Of a DNA stretch of 11,874 nucleotides, positions 1 to 5,875 are shown piece after piece (position 1 is the stretch's first letter; each line of letters starts with the position of its first letter). The stretch is from assembly GCA_017625275.1 (NCBI GenBank), contig JAGALI010000231.1:1-11874 (forward strand), given 5' to 3'. The notes beneath the pieces were generated by a model, which was not told where the DNA came from, searched no databases, and worked only from the letters and a program-made list of their open reading frames with translations. Position numbers and translations under genes: made by a program. Source of the stretch: Clostridia bacterium. Its GTDB lineage: Bacteria > Bacillota > Clostridia > Oscillospirales > CAG-272.

Positions 1-573
1 GATGCTCTTACACACGCAATTGAGGGCTACATTACAAAGGGCGCTTGGGAGCTTTCGAACATTCTCGAAATCAATGCAATCAAGATTATCGCAGACAACC
101 TCAGAACAGCAACCTTTGAGGGCTCAAATATGAAGGCGAGAGAGCAAATGGCTCTTGGCCAATATGTTGCAGGTATGGCATTCTCAAACGTAGGACTTGG
201 CTGTGTTCACTCAATGGCACACCCACTTGGCGCTCGCTTTGATATTGCTCACGGTGTTGCAAATGCACTTCTTCTCCCAACAGTAATGGAATTTAATATG
301 CCAGCATGCGAAATCAAGTATGGCAGAATTGCAAAGGCTATGGGCGTTGACACAACAAGCATGACACAAGCTGAGGCTGCACAGGCTGCTGTTGATGCAG
401 TAAAACAGCTTTCACTCGACCTTGGCATTCCACAAACACTTCGTGAAATCGGAATCCCAGAGGACGCTCTTGCTCAGCTTGCAAACGATGCATTCAACGA
501 TGTTTGCACAGGTGGTAACCCAAGAGAAATTACCGAGGCTGACATCCTCGAGCTTTATAAGAAAGTATATTAA
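1..573 (+). CDS. fucO: Lactaldehyde reductase (iron-dependent alcohol dehydrogenase), 3' part only
   Basis: This is the C-terminal 190 residues of a group III iron-containing alcohol dehydrogenase; the 5' end lies outside the window. Frame 1 is open from base 1 (DALTHAIEGY) to TAA 571-573. The metal ligands known from E. coli FucO (Asp, His in DALTH; His in VHSMAHPLGA; His in AHGVAN) are all visible as residues 1, 5, 70 and 84 of this fragment, so the first codon in the window is already a metal ligand. The tail CTGGNPREITEADILELY is typical of FucO. Known role: NADH-dependent reduction of L-lactaldehyde to L-1,2-propanediol in the cytoplasm during anaerobic fucose/rhamnose breakdown. The next gene, 20 bases on, is rhamnulose-1-phosphate aldolase, which produces lactaldehyde, so the pairing supports the call. 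An internal ATG at 130 is not a start because homology continues upstream of it. Confidence 0.9.
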   Translation, partial: DALTHAIEGYITKGAWELSNILEINAIKIIADNLRTATFEGSNMKAREQMALGQYVAGMAFSNVGLGCVHSMAHPLGARFDIAHGVANALLLPTVMEFNMPACEIKYGRIAKAMGVDTTSMTQAEAAQAAVDAVKQLSLDLGIPQTLREIGIPEDALAQLANDAFNDVCTGGNPREITEADILELYKKVY

Positions 574-593
574 TTCAAATAGTGAGGCAAAAA

Positions 594-1409
594 ATGGCTA
601 ACACAAAGATTTTAAATTCAAAATTTCTAAGGGAATATTGTGCAACTGCTGCTAATATGTATCGTCTTGGATGGGATGAGCGTAATGGTGGTAACATTTC
701 ATATCTTCTTACAGAGGAAGAGGTGAAGGCAGAGCTTGATGTGGAAAAGGTTATAAGAGAAATTCCTCTTGGCTTTGATGCTACATATCTTGCAGGCAAG
801 TACTTCCTTGTTAGTGGAACAGGTAAGTATTTTAAGAATTTTGTAGAAGACCCAGAAAACAATGTTGGTGTTTTCAGAATTTCTGCTGATGGTCAGAATG
901 CGGAGCTTCTTTGGGGCTACGCAGATGGTGGTAGATTTACAAGTGAGCTTCCAGCTCATCTTATGAGCCACATTGCAAGACTCAAGGTTGACCCAACAAA
1001 CAGAGTAATTATGCACACTCACCCAACAAATCTTCTTGCTATGACATATGTTCATAAGCTTGATACAAAGAAGTTCACACACACCCTTTGGCAAATGAAT
1101 ACAGAGTGTATCGTAGTATTCCCAGATGGCGTTGAGGTTCTTCCTTGGATGCTTTGTGGAACAAACGAGATTGGTGAGGCTACTGCTGAAAAGATTGCCA
1201 CCTGCCGTACAGTAATTTGGTCAATGCATGGTATCTACTGTGCAGGTCACGACCTTGATGAGACCTTTGGTCTTGTTGAAACTGTTGAAAAGGCAGCTCA
1301 AATCTATATGATGACAGCACCTATCGGTCTTAAAAATATTATTACTGATGACCAGCTTAAGCTTCTCGCTAAGAGATTTAATCTCACCTACAGAGACGGC
1401 ATTATTTAA
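594..1409 (+). CDS. rhaD: Rhamnulose-1-phosphate aldolase
   Basis: A 271-residue class II (zinc) aldolase of the RhaD/araD family, close to the 274 residues of E. coli RhaD. It cleaves L-rhamnulose 1-phosphate into DHAP and L-lactaldehyde. Visible signatures: WDERNGGN (27-34), the TSELPAH segment with the catalytic-type Glu118, the zinc pair His141/His143 in MHTHPTN, Glu171 in TECIVVFPDG, and the third zinc ligand His212 in SMHGIYCAG. These fall at almost the same numbers as in E. coli. The ATG at 594 is preferred over the in-frame GTG at 582, because AGTGAGG at 581-587 gives a proper ribosome site for 594 and the GTG lies inside it. It is co-directional with fucO 20 bases upstream, likely one operon; the kinase and isomerase would lie outside the window. 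A hairpin terminator follows. Codon use is regular, like the other highly expressed genes here. Confidence 0.93.
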   Translation: MANTKILNSKFLREYCATAANMYRLGWDERNGGNISYLLTEEEVKAELDVEKVIREIPLGFDATYLAGKYFLVSGTGKYFKNFVEDPENNVGVFRISADGQNAELLWGYADGGRFTSELPAHLMSHIARLKVDPTNRVIMHTHPTNLLAMTYVHKLDTKKFTHTLWQMNTECIVVFPDGVEVLPWMLCGTNEIGEATAEKIATCRTVIWSMHGIYCAGHDLDETFGLVETVEKAAQIYMMTAPIGLKNIITDDQLKLLAKRFNLTYRDGII

Positions 1410-1425
1410 TCAATTAAATAAACCT

Positions 1426-1460
1426 AAGATAACCTCGCCTTGGTGGGGTTATCTTTTTCT
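1426..1460 (+). terminator. Rho-independent terminator of the fucO-rhaD transcript
   Basis: AAGATAACC (1426-1434) pairs perfectly with GGTTATCTT (1447-1455). The intervening TCGCCTTGGTGG can extend the stem by about three or four more pairs including G-U. A T-rich tail (TTTTTCTTT) follows, 17 bases after the rhaD stop. Confidence 0.9.
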
Positions 1461-1504
1461 TTGCGTCGCTAGTGTTATTAATTTGTTAAATTTATTTGTA
1501 TTTA

Positions 1505-1533
1505 TTGAAATGCGTGCGCGTTTGTGATAAAAT
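1505..1533 (+). promoter_or_regulatory. Sigma-A type promoter with extended -10, for the alkD-like to CPBP operon
   Basis: TTGAAA (1505-1510), a 17-base spacer, then TAAAAT (1528-1533) with TG at 1525-1526 one base before it (extended -10). It lies between the rhaD terminator and the first gene of the next operon. The predicted transcript start near 1540 leaves only a short leader, just enough for the AGGGTGGTG ribosome site at 1542-1550. Confidence 0.65.
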
Positions 1534-1555
1534 ATCTTAATAGGGTGGTGAAAAA

Positions 1556-2239
1556 ATGAATGTAATCACAAGGGAGCTAACCTTAAATGCTGACGAAAAA
1601 TACAAGGATTTTCATTCAGCACTTATCCCAAATGTAGATAAGAATACACTTTTAGGTGTTCGCGCACCTGATTGCAGGCGAATAGCTAAAAAATATGCGC
1701 AAGCCCCTGAGGGTGCATTGTTTATGGACACCCTTCCGCATCAGTTCTATGATGAATATATTACTCACGGCTATATGCTCGGCTTTTTGCCAAGGGAGCA
1801 GGCTCTCACACGCCTAAAGGCATTGCTACCTTATATGGACAACTGGGCAGTGGTTGATAGCTGTGTATCAAATCTTAAAATGCTTTTCAAATCTCGTGAG
1901 CGCGCGTATGGATTTGCTCTTAGGCTTCTTGATTCTGACGAGGAGTTTATCTGTCGCTTTGGCATAGTATCACTTCTTAGCTATTATTTGGATGATGAGT
2001 ATGCACAACGCGCAATAAACGAGGTTAAGAGAATACATAGTGATAAATTTTATGTAAAAATGGCACAGGCTTGGTTTTTTGCAACAGCACTTACTAAGCA
2101 ATATAAGCTTACAATTGAGATTATAGAAAAAAGAGAGCTTGATAGCTGGGTGCATAATAAATCAATCCAAAAGGCGAAGGAAAGCCTTCGAGTACCAAAG
2201 GAAATTAAAAATTATTTGAACACCTTGAAAATAAAATAA
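1556..2239 (+). CDS. DNA alkylation repair protein, AlkD-like HEAT-repeat family
   Basis: A 227-residue all-helical protein of the DNA_alkylation (AlkC/AlkD) family. Characterised AlkD excises N3- and N7-alkylated purines. Residues aligning by eye with the AlkD active-site set are present: NWAVVD (Trp97 and Asp101, four apart as in AlkD Trp109/Asp113), an Arg in FICRFG (Arg134), and AWFFA (Trp173, corresponding to AlkD Trp187). The N-terminal LGVRAPDCRRIAK segment is typical of the clostridial branch. No membrane segment or signal is seen, so it is cytoplasmic. ATG 1556 follows the SD-like GGGTGGTG. It is the first gene of a six-gene run, with dut 11 bases downstream. Whether this branch is an active glycosylase is inference; some relatives have no shown activity. 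Confidence 0.85.
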   Translation: MNVITRELTLNADEKYKDFHSALIPNVDKNTLLGVRAPDCRRIAKKYAQAPEGALFMDTLPHQFYDEYITHGYMLGFLPREQALTRLKALLPYMDNWAVVDSCVSNLKMLFKSRERAYGFALRLLDSDEEFICRFGIVSLLSYYLDDEYAQRAINEVKRIHSDKFYVKMAQAWFFATALTKQYKLTIEIIEKRELDSWVHNKSIQKAKESLRVPKEIKNYLNTLKIK

Positions 2240-2250
2240 CGGAGATAAAA

Positions 2251-2688
2251 ATGAAGGTAAAGCTAAAAAAATTAAACGAAAGCGCAAAAATTCCAACCTA
2301 TGGCTCAGAGTTTTCAGCAGGCGCAGACCTCTATGCCTGCATAGAGGAGGATGTAGTAATAAGGTCAGGAGAAACTGCATTTATAAAAACAGGGCTTGCT
2401 ATGGAGCTTGAAAACGGCTATGTGGCGCTTGTTTATGCGCGCAGTGGCTTGGCATGCAAGAAGGGACTTGCACCTGCGAATAAGGTAGGCGTTATAGATA
2501 GCGATTATCGTGGCGAGATTATGGTTGCACTTCATAATCATTCCAATATGGACCAGACAGTAGCAATAGGCGAAAGAATAGCACAAATGGTAATTACCCC
2601 TTATATCAAGTGCGAATTTGAAGAGGCGAGTGAGCTTGCAGATTCCGTAAGAGGCGAGGGTGGCTTCGGCTCAACAGGAAGAAAATAA
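2251..2688 (+). CDS. dut: dUTP diphosphatase (dUTPase)
   Basis: A 145-residue trimeric-type dUTPase with all five family motifs in order: I AGADLYA (23-29), II ARSGLA (63-68), III GVIDSDYRG (80-88, with the catalytic Asp83 and the uracil-gating Tyr86), IV GERIAQMV (107-114) and V RGEGGFGSTG (134-143), the flexible glycine-rich tail that closes over the substrate. Length is normal for the family. It hydrolyses dUTP to dUMP and pyrophosphate in the cytoplasm, keeping uracil out of DNA and supplying dUMP to thymidylate synthase. GGAG at 2241-2244 precedes ATG 2251. The stop TAA shares its last base with the start of the next gene (TAATG), indicating translational coupling. Confidence 0.96.
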   Translation: MKVKLKKLNESAKIPTYGSEFSAGADLYACIEEDVVIRSGETAFIKTGLAMELENGYVALVYARSGLACKKGLAPANKVGVIDSDYRGEIMVALHNHSNMDQTVAIGERIAQMVITPYIKCEFEEASELADSVRGEGGFGSTGRK

Positions 2689-3335
2689 TGGACTTTTTCG
2701 ATAAATCAAAGGCTATAATTTGCTTTTTAAGGCATGGTCAAACCGACTGGAACCTTGAATTTAAAATGCAAGGGCGAGAAGAGATTCCTCTAAATGAAAC
2801 AGGCATAGCTCAGGCACACGAGGCTGCAAGGGGGCTTAAATATGCTAAGGATATAGCAGGCATAAGCTGGACAAAAATTGTATCTAGTCCACTTTCTCGC
2901 GCACAGGATACCGCAAAAATTATTAGCGACGCTGTCGAGTGCGATAATCTATATGTAGACGAGCGTATAATAGAGCGCGATTTTGGAGAGCTTAGTGGGC
3001 TGGTTTACGAGGAGTTTTCAAGGGCAACCTTTAATAATGTTCCAGAAATAAAAACTGTAGAAACGATTGAAGCGCTAATGGAGCGCACAAACGAATTTAT
3101 AAAGGATAATGTAAGCGTGGGGGAGCGTGTGCTTATAGTAACCCACGGTGCAATTACACGAATCTTTGCAAGAAATGCAAAAAGGTCCCCTAAAATACCA
3201 AAGGACTTTGAGCATTCAATAAAAAACTGTCACCTTGTGGTTTATAGCTATGATGGAGAGGACACGGTGCTTGAGGCATATAACATTGCCCCAGGTGAGC
3301 TATACAGGCTGACACTTGATGAGGAAATTAAATGA
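2688..3335 (+). CDS. Histidine phosphatase family protein (RHG phosphatase / phosphoglycerate mutase-like)
   Basis: A 215-residue member of histidine phosphatase branch 1. The phospho-acceptor motif LRHGQTDWN contains R15-H16-G17. Other family signatures are PLNETGIAQA, SSPLSRAQDTA (Arg71), ERDFGELSG (general-acid region Glu97) and VTHGAITR with the second catalytic His153. The family includes cofactor-dependent phosphoglycerate mutase, CobC and broad phosphatases. The short length and neighbours suggest a small-molecule phosphatase rather than a glycolytic mutase, but the substrate cannot be read from sequence. The C-terminal extension (about residues 170-215) is poorly conserved. AGGAAG at 2676-2681 is the ribosome site. 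It overlaps dut by one base and the next gene by four (ATGA), so it is co-translated. Confidence 0.88.
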   Translation: MDFFDKSKAIICFLRHGQTDWNLEFKMQGREEIPLNETGIAQAHEAARGLKYAKDIAGISWTKIVSSPLSRAQDTAKIISDAVECDNLYVDERIIERDFGELSGLVYEEFSRATFNNVPEIKTVETIEALMERTNEFIKDNVSVGERVLIVTHGAITRIFARNAKRSPKIPKDFEHSIKNCHLVVYSYDGEDTVLEAYNIAPGELYRLTLDEEIK

Positions 3336-4078
3336 GTAAGACAAAAAAGAAATTCACGAAAAAGCAAAAAATATGGGCACTTGTTGGCTTGGTTGCTGTG
3401 GCAATCACACTCATAATATTTTTGAGTATTGCAATACCATACTTTGTAAACGCCAAAAAAAGCGCCTATAATAGCAAGTATCAATACGACGGGGCGTCGC
3501 TTGTTGGTGTGTGGCAGGAAAAAGAGGATTTTGACGACAAGGCGTATAAGATATACGAGTTTTATGAGGGTGGAAGGGTTGTTACCACCTTGTATGTTTA
3601 CGGAATTGCAAAGGCAACTGATGTTACAAGCACATATAGAATAGAGGATAAAAACACCCTTATCATTACATATTCAGTGGGTCAAACTCTTCAAAATAGT
3701 GAAACCAAGTTCTCTATAAGCGAGGATAAATCAACGCTTGTTTTAAAGGACGGTAAGAGCTTTACGGTTCTTGAAAAATACAGCCTTGGATATAATAAGG
3801 ATGAGACAATCTTTGGCGAGTGGGCTAACACGCAAAACGAGAATGATGTGTATACCTTTAAAGATGATTACACAGGCACAACCTCTGATGGAACAGCAAC
3901 AAACAGAATAGTATATTCAACAAATGGCGATAATTTCTATATCTTCATTGATGAATATTTGCCACTTGAAAATTATGGGGTAAGCGCCGAATATGTAATT
4001 GACGGAAAATATAAAATAGAAAATGATACATTGACATTAACCCTTGGAGACACTACCAAGGTGTATGTCAGAAGGTGA
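3332..4078 (+). CDS. Hypothetical membrane-anchored protein with two beta-rich (lipocalin-like/DUF5640-like) repeats
   Basis: A 248-residue protein I cannot assign to a function. A Lys-rich N-terminus (residues 2-13) is followed by one hydrophobic segment (about 14-38, IWALVGLVAVAITLIIFLSI) with no lipobox, so it should be a signal-anchored protein with the rest outside the membrane. The outside part contains two similar halves of about 90 residues. The first opens with LVGVW (57-61), the second with IFGEW (160-164). Both continue with a YxF strand, a Gly turn, a Y-x-I strand and a TLxIT/TLTLT strand, i.e. a beta-barrel-like unit as in bacterial lipocalin-like and DUF5640 domains. GAGGAA at 3321-3326 serves ATG 3332 inside the end of the upstream gene. 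It ends four bases before the Nudix start. Its place in a housecleaning operon does not by itself reveal its role. Confidence 0.75.
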   Translation: MSKTKKKFTKKQKIWALVGLVAVAITLIIFLSIAIPYFVNAKKSAYNSKYQYDGASLVGVWQEKEDFDDKAYKIYEFYEGGRVVTTLYVYGIAKATDVTSTYRIEDKNTLIITYSVGQTLQNSETKFSISEDKSTLVLKDGKSFTVLEKYSLGYNKDETIFGEWANTQNENDVYTFKDDYTGTTSDGTATNRIVYSTNGDNFYIFIDEYLPLENYGVSAEYVIDGKYKIENDTLTLTLGDTTKVYVRR

Positions 4079-4082
4079 GAAA

Positions 4083-4646
4083 ATGGAGCTTTTTGAGAAA
4101 AAACTAAATTCAAAGCAAATATTTGATGGCTATGTTATAAAGCTTTTTGTTGACGACATTGAGCTTCCAAATGGCCAAAAATCCTTTAGAGAGGTTGTAA
4201 GACACCCAGGGGCTGTGTGCGTAATTCCAGTAACCGACGATGAGGAGGTTATAATGGTAAAGCAATTTAGATACCCATTTGCAAGGGTGCTTCTTGAAAT
4301 ACCGGCAGGAAAGCTAGAGCCAAATGAGGACCCGCTTGACGCCGCAAAGCGAGAGCTTGAGGAGGAGAGTGGAGTAGTCGCTGACAGGATCGATTTCATG
4401 GGCGAGCTTTATACAACAGTTGCCTTTACAGACGAAAAAATATACACATATATAGCTACAGGGCTAACCTTTAAGGACGCACACCCCGACGCTGACGAGT
4501 TCGTTGAGGTTGAAAGGGTTCCGCTCAAAACGCTTGTTGATATGGTAATGGCAGGCGATATAAGAGACTCAAAAACACAGGTGGCAATTTTAAAGGCAGA
4601 AAAGATAATGGCTGAAAGAAGGGAGCAAAATGGACTTAAGAGATAA
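4083..4646 (+). CDS. Nudix hydrolase, ADP-ribose pyrophosphatase-like (NudF type)
   Basis: A 187-residue Nudix protein. The Nudix box G-x5-E-x7-REUxEExGU is complete at residues 76-98 (GKLEPNEDP, then AKRELEEESGV). Upstream, VVRHPGAVCVIPV and MVKQFRYPFARVLLEIPAGK are the hallmark of the ADP-ribose pyrophosphatase (NudF/YffH) branch, where the REV..PGA and EIPAG strands line the ADP-ribose pocket. Expected reaction: ADP-ribose to AMP plus ribose 5-phosphate, in the cytoplasm. ATG 4083 is chosen over the in-frame ATG at 4044 because the latter lies 35 bases inside the preceding gene, whereas AAGGTGA (4072-4078) sits just before 4083 and the protein then begins with the usual MELFEKKLNSKQIFDG. 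It overlaps the CPBP gene by 17 bases. Substrate assignment is family-based inference. Confidence 0.9.
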   Translation: MELFEKKLNSKQIFDGYVIKLFVDDIELPNGQKSFREVVRHPGAVCVIPVTDDEEVIMVKQFRYPFARVLLEIPAGKLEPNEDPLDAAKRELEEESGVVADRIDFMGELYTTVAFTDEKIYTYIATGLTFKDAHPDADEFVEVERVPLKTLVDMVMAGDIRDSKTQVAILKAEKIMAERREQNGLKR

Positions 4647-5664
4647 CATAAGACTTAACAGAACTAAAATGCTTGATGAGGCAGCGATAAATCATCGCCC
4701 ATCTCATTTTATGCACACGCTACTTATATTTTTGCTGGTTTACTTTATTGCGAATATTGCAATTTCGATGATAACAGCAATTCCTACAGCTATATATCTT
4801 TTGACAGTTGATAGCTTTTGGGAGCTGGTAAGAGGTGCGCTGAACGATACAATTACCGAAGAGGCATTTAACGAGGCAATGACACAAATCACAGCAAATG
4901 TGCCTTGGTGGGTAACTCTTATAAGCCTTATGGCATCAGGCGGTGTGCTAATAGGCGCATCAATAATTTATTGTAAATTCATTGAAAAGCGCCCAATTAA
5001 GACACTGGGTCTTAGAAAAACCAATTATGGACTTGAATATGGCGTTGGCGCTTTAATAGGTGTTGGCATGTACGCGCTCACCTTCCTTATCGCCTTTGCA
5101 TGTGGGTCTGTGAAAATAGTAGGCGGCGCTTCCTTTACCTTTCCGATAATTCTTTTCCTTATAGGCTTTGTAATTCAAGGCGCTGGCGAGGAGATTTTTG
5201 TAAGAGGCTATTTAATGACCACAGTAGCGCGCGATTACAAGATAGGACTCGCGCTCGCCTTTAGCTCAGCAGTCTTTGCTCTTATGCATGGCGCGAACGC
5301 AGGGGTTGGCGCATTGGCGCTTATCAACATATTCCTCTTTGGCGTATTTGAGGGTATTTATATTCTCAAAAGAGGCGATATTATCGGTGCATGTGCAATC
5401 CATACAATGTGGAATTTTGCACAGGGCTGCATATTTGGCTCAAGCGTAAGTGGAATAAGTGCTATGCCATCAATATTCAACACAGAATTTGACCTAGAGA
5501 GAACGCCTGCAAATGGTGGCGTCTTTGGACTTGAGGGAGGCTTTGCAGCGACAATAGTTCTCCTTATAGCAATTGGCGCAATATTGCTTTTAAAGCCAAA
5601 GCAAAGTGAGCTTCCACCTGACGAGCTTAATCGCAATTCACAAGGCGAAACAAGCGAATTTTAA
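4630..5664 (+). CDS. CPBP family intramembrane glutamic endopeptidase (CAAX-like protease)
   Basis: A 344-residue polytopic membrane protein with the abortive-infection/CPBP signature. Motif 1 is EEIFVR (Glu187, Glu188, Arg192), motif 2 is FALMH (Phe216, His220) and motif 3 is HTMWN (His258, Asn262), all inside predicted transmembrane helices. Helices are visible at about 29-58, 93-115, 136-158, 170-185, 205-220, 226-245 and 307-322. The family comprises Rce1-type prenyl proteases and bacterial relatives implicated in bacteriocin maturation or self-immunity; the substrate here is unknown. A hydrophilic tail follows the last helix. GGGAG at 4621-4625 supports ATG 4630, inside the end of the Nudix gene (17-base overlap). 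It is the last gene of the operon, with the terminator three bases after its stop. Confidence 0.9.
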   Translation: MDLRDNIRLNRTKMLDEAAINHRPSHFMHTLLIFLLVYFIANIAISMITAIPTAIYLLTVDSFWELVRGALNDTITEEAFNEAMTQITANVPWWVTLISLMASGGVLIGASIIYCKFIEKRPIKTLGLRKTNYGLEYGVGALIGVGMYALTFLIAFACGSVKIVGGASFTFPIILFLIGFVIQGAGEEIFVRGYLMTTVARDYKIGLALAFSSAVFALMHGANAGVGALALINIFLFGVFEGIYILKRGDIIGACAIHTMWNFAQGCIFGSSVSGISAMPSIFNTEFDLERTPANGGVFGLEGGFAATIVLLIAIGAILLLKPKQSELPPDELNRNSQGETSEF

Positions 5665-5666
5665 CA

Positions 5667-5694
5667 AAAAGCCGTCGACCTCGACGGCTTTTAT
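5667..5694 (+). terminator. Rho-independent terminator of the alkD-like/dut/Nudix/CPBP operon
   Basis: AAAAGCCGTCGA (5667-5678) and TCGACGGCTTTT (5681-5692) form a perfect GC-rich inverted repeat with a tight loop, ending in TTTTATT. The A tract on the other side would allow bidirectional use, but no minus-strand gene is seen. Confidence 0.95.
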
Positions 5695-5752
5695 TCATGC
5701 AAAAATGAATATATTCACAAAAATTCATTCTAAAATGAATATATTCACGAAA
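5693..5752 (+). repeat. Tandem 30-base repeat of ATTCAT/ATGAAT half-sites (candidate operator array)
   Basis: Two adjacent 30-base units, 5693-5722 and 5723-5752, are identical at 27 of 30 positions (differences at unit positions 7, 9 and 27). Each starts with ATTCAT and contains AAAATGAATATATTCAC (5702-5718 and 5732-5748), whose core TGAATATATTCA is a perfect 12-base palindrome. A third, degraded copy may follow, since GAATATAT recurs at 5769-5776, 32 bases after its second occurrence. The array lies just upstream of the consensus promoter of the ABC importer operon and abuts the upstream terminator. The half-site TGAAT/ATTCA resembles an ArgR (ARG) box, but the spacer is 2 rather than 4 bases, so the regulator is unassigned. 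Confidence 0.75.
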
Positions 5753-5789
5753 AATATTTAAAATATGCGAATATATAATATAAAAACTA

Positions 5790-5818
5790 TTGACAATATA
5801 AATTTTAAGTAGTATAAT
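5790..5818 (+). promoter_or_regulatory. Consensus sigma-A promoter of the amino acid ABC importer operon
   Basis: TTGACA (5790-5795), a 17-base spacer and TATAAT (5813-5818) match the housekeeping consensus exactly. The predicted start is near 5825, about 50 bases before the lipoprotein gene. The 30-base repeat array ends about 37 bases upstream of the -35 box. Confidence 0.9.
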
Positions 5819-5834
5819 GTTAACATCTTTTACA

Positions 5835-5851
5835 TTAGTCGATATGACTAA
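5835..5851 (+). promoter_or_regulatory. Palindrome in the 5' leader of the ABC importer operon
   Basis: TTAGTC (5835-5840) GATAT GACTAA (5846-5851) is a perfect six-base inverted repeat around a 5-base centre, placed about 10-27 bases after the predicted transcript start. It could be a small RNA hairpin or an operator for a dimeric regulator; the sequence alone does not decide. Confidence 0.4.
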
Positions 5852-5875
5852 AATACATTTTTGGAGGAAAAAGAA

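Noticed and set aside
575..1094. Minus-strand open frames opposite rhaD
   Set aside because: They overlap a fully conserved aldolase gene, have low-complexity Ser- or Cys/Ile-rich translations and no ribosome sites.
4044..4082. Upstream ATG start for the ADP-ribose pyrophosphatase-like gene
   Set aside because: It lies inside the preceding gene with no ribosome site; ATG 4083 has AAGGTGA and gives a normal N-terminus.
4130..4399. Minus-strand 89-codon frame opposite the Nudix gene
   Set aside because: It is a Ser/Thr-rich shadow of a Glu-rich coding strand, with no start signals and no recognisable domain.
4630..5664. Phage abortive-infection or bacteriocin immunity system based on the CPBP protein
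   Set aside because: The family name includes abortive-infection members, but no toxin, bacteriocin precursor or defence partner is present; the neighbours are housekeeping genes.
5706..5717. Canonical ArgR box
   Set aside because: TGAAT and ATTCA are separated by 2 bases, not the 4 of the known ARG box, so naming the regulator is not justified.
5702..5748. CRISPR array
   Set aside because: There are only two directly adjacent units without unique spacers and no cas genes; a tandem operator-type repeat fits better.
5819..5875. Riboswitch or T-box in the importer leader
   Set aside because: The leader is only about 50 bases and shows one small palindrome, too short for known amino acid-sensing leader classes.
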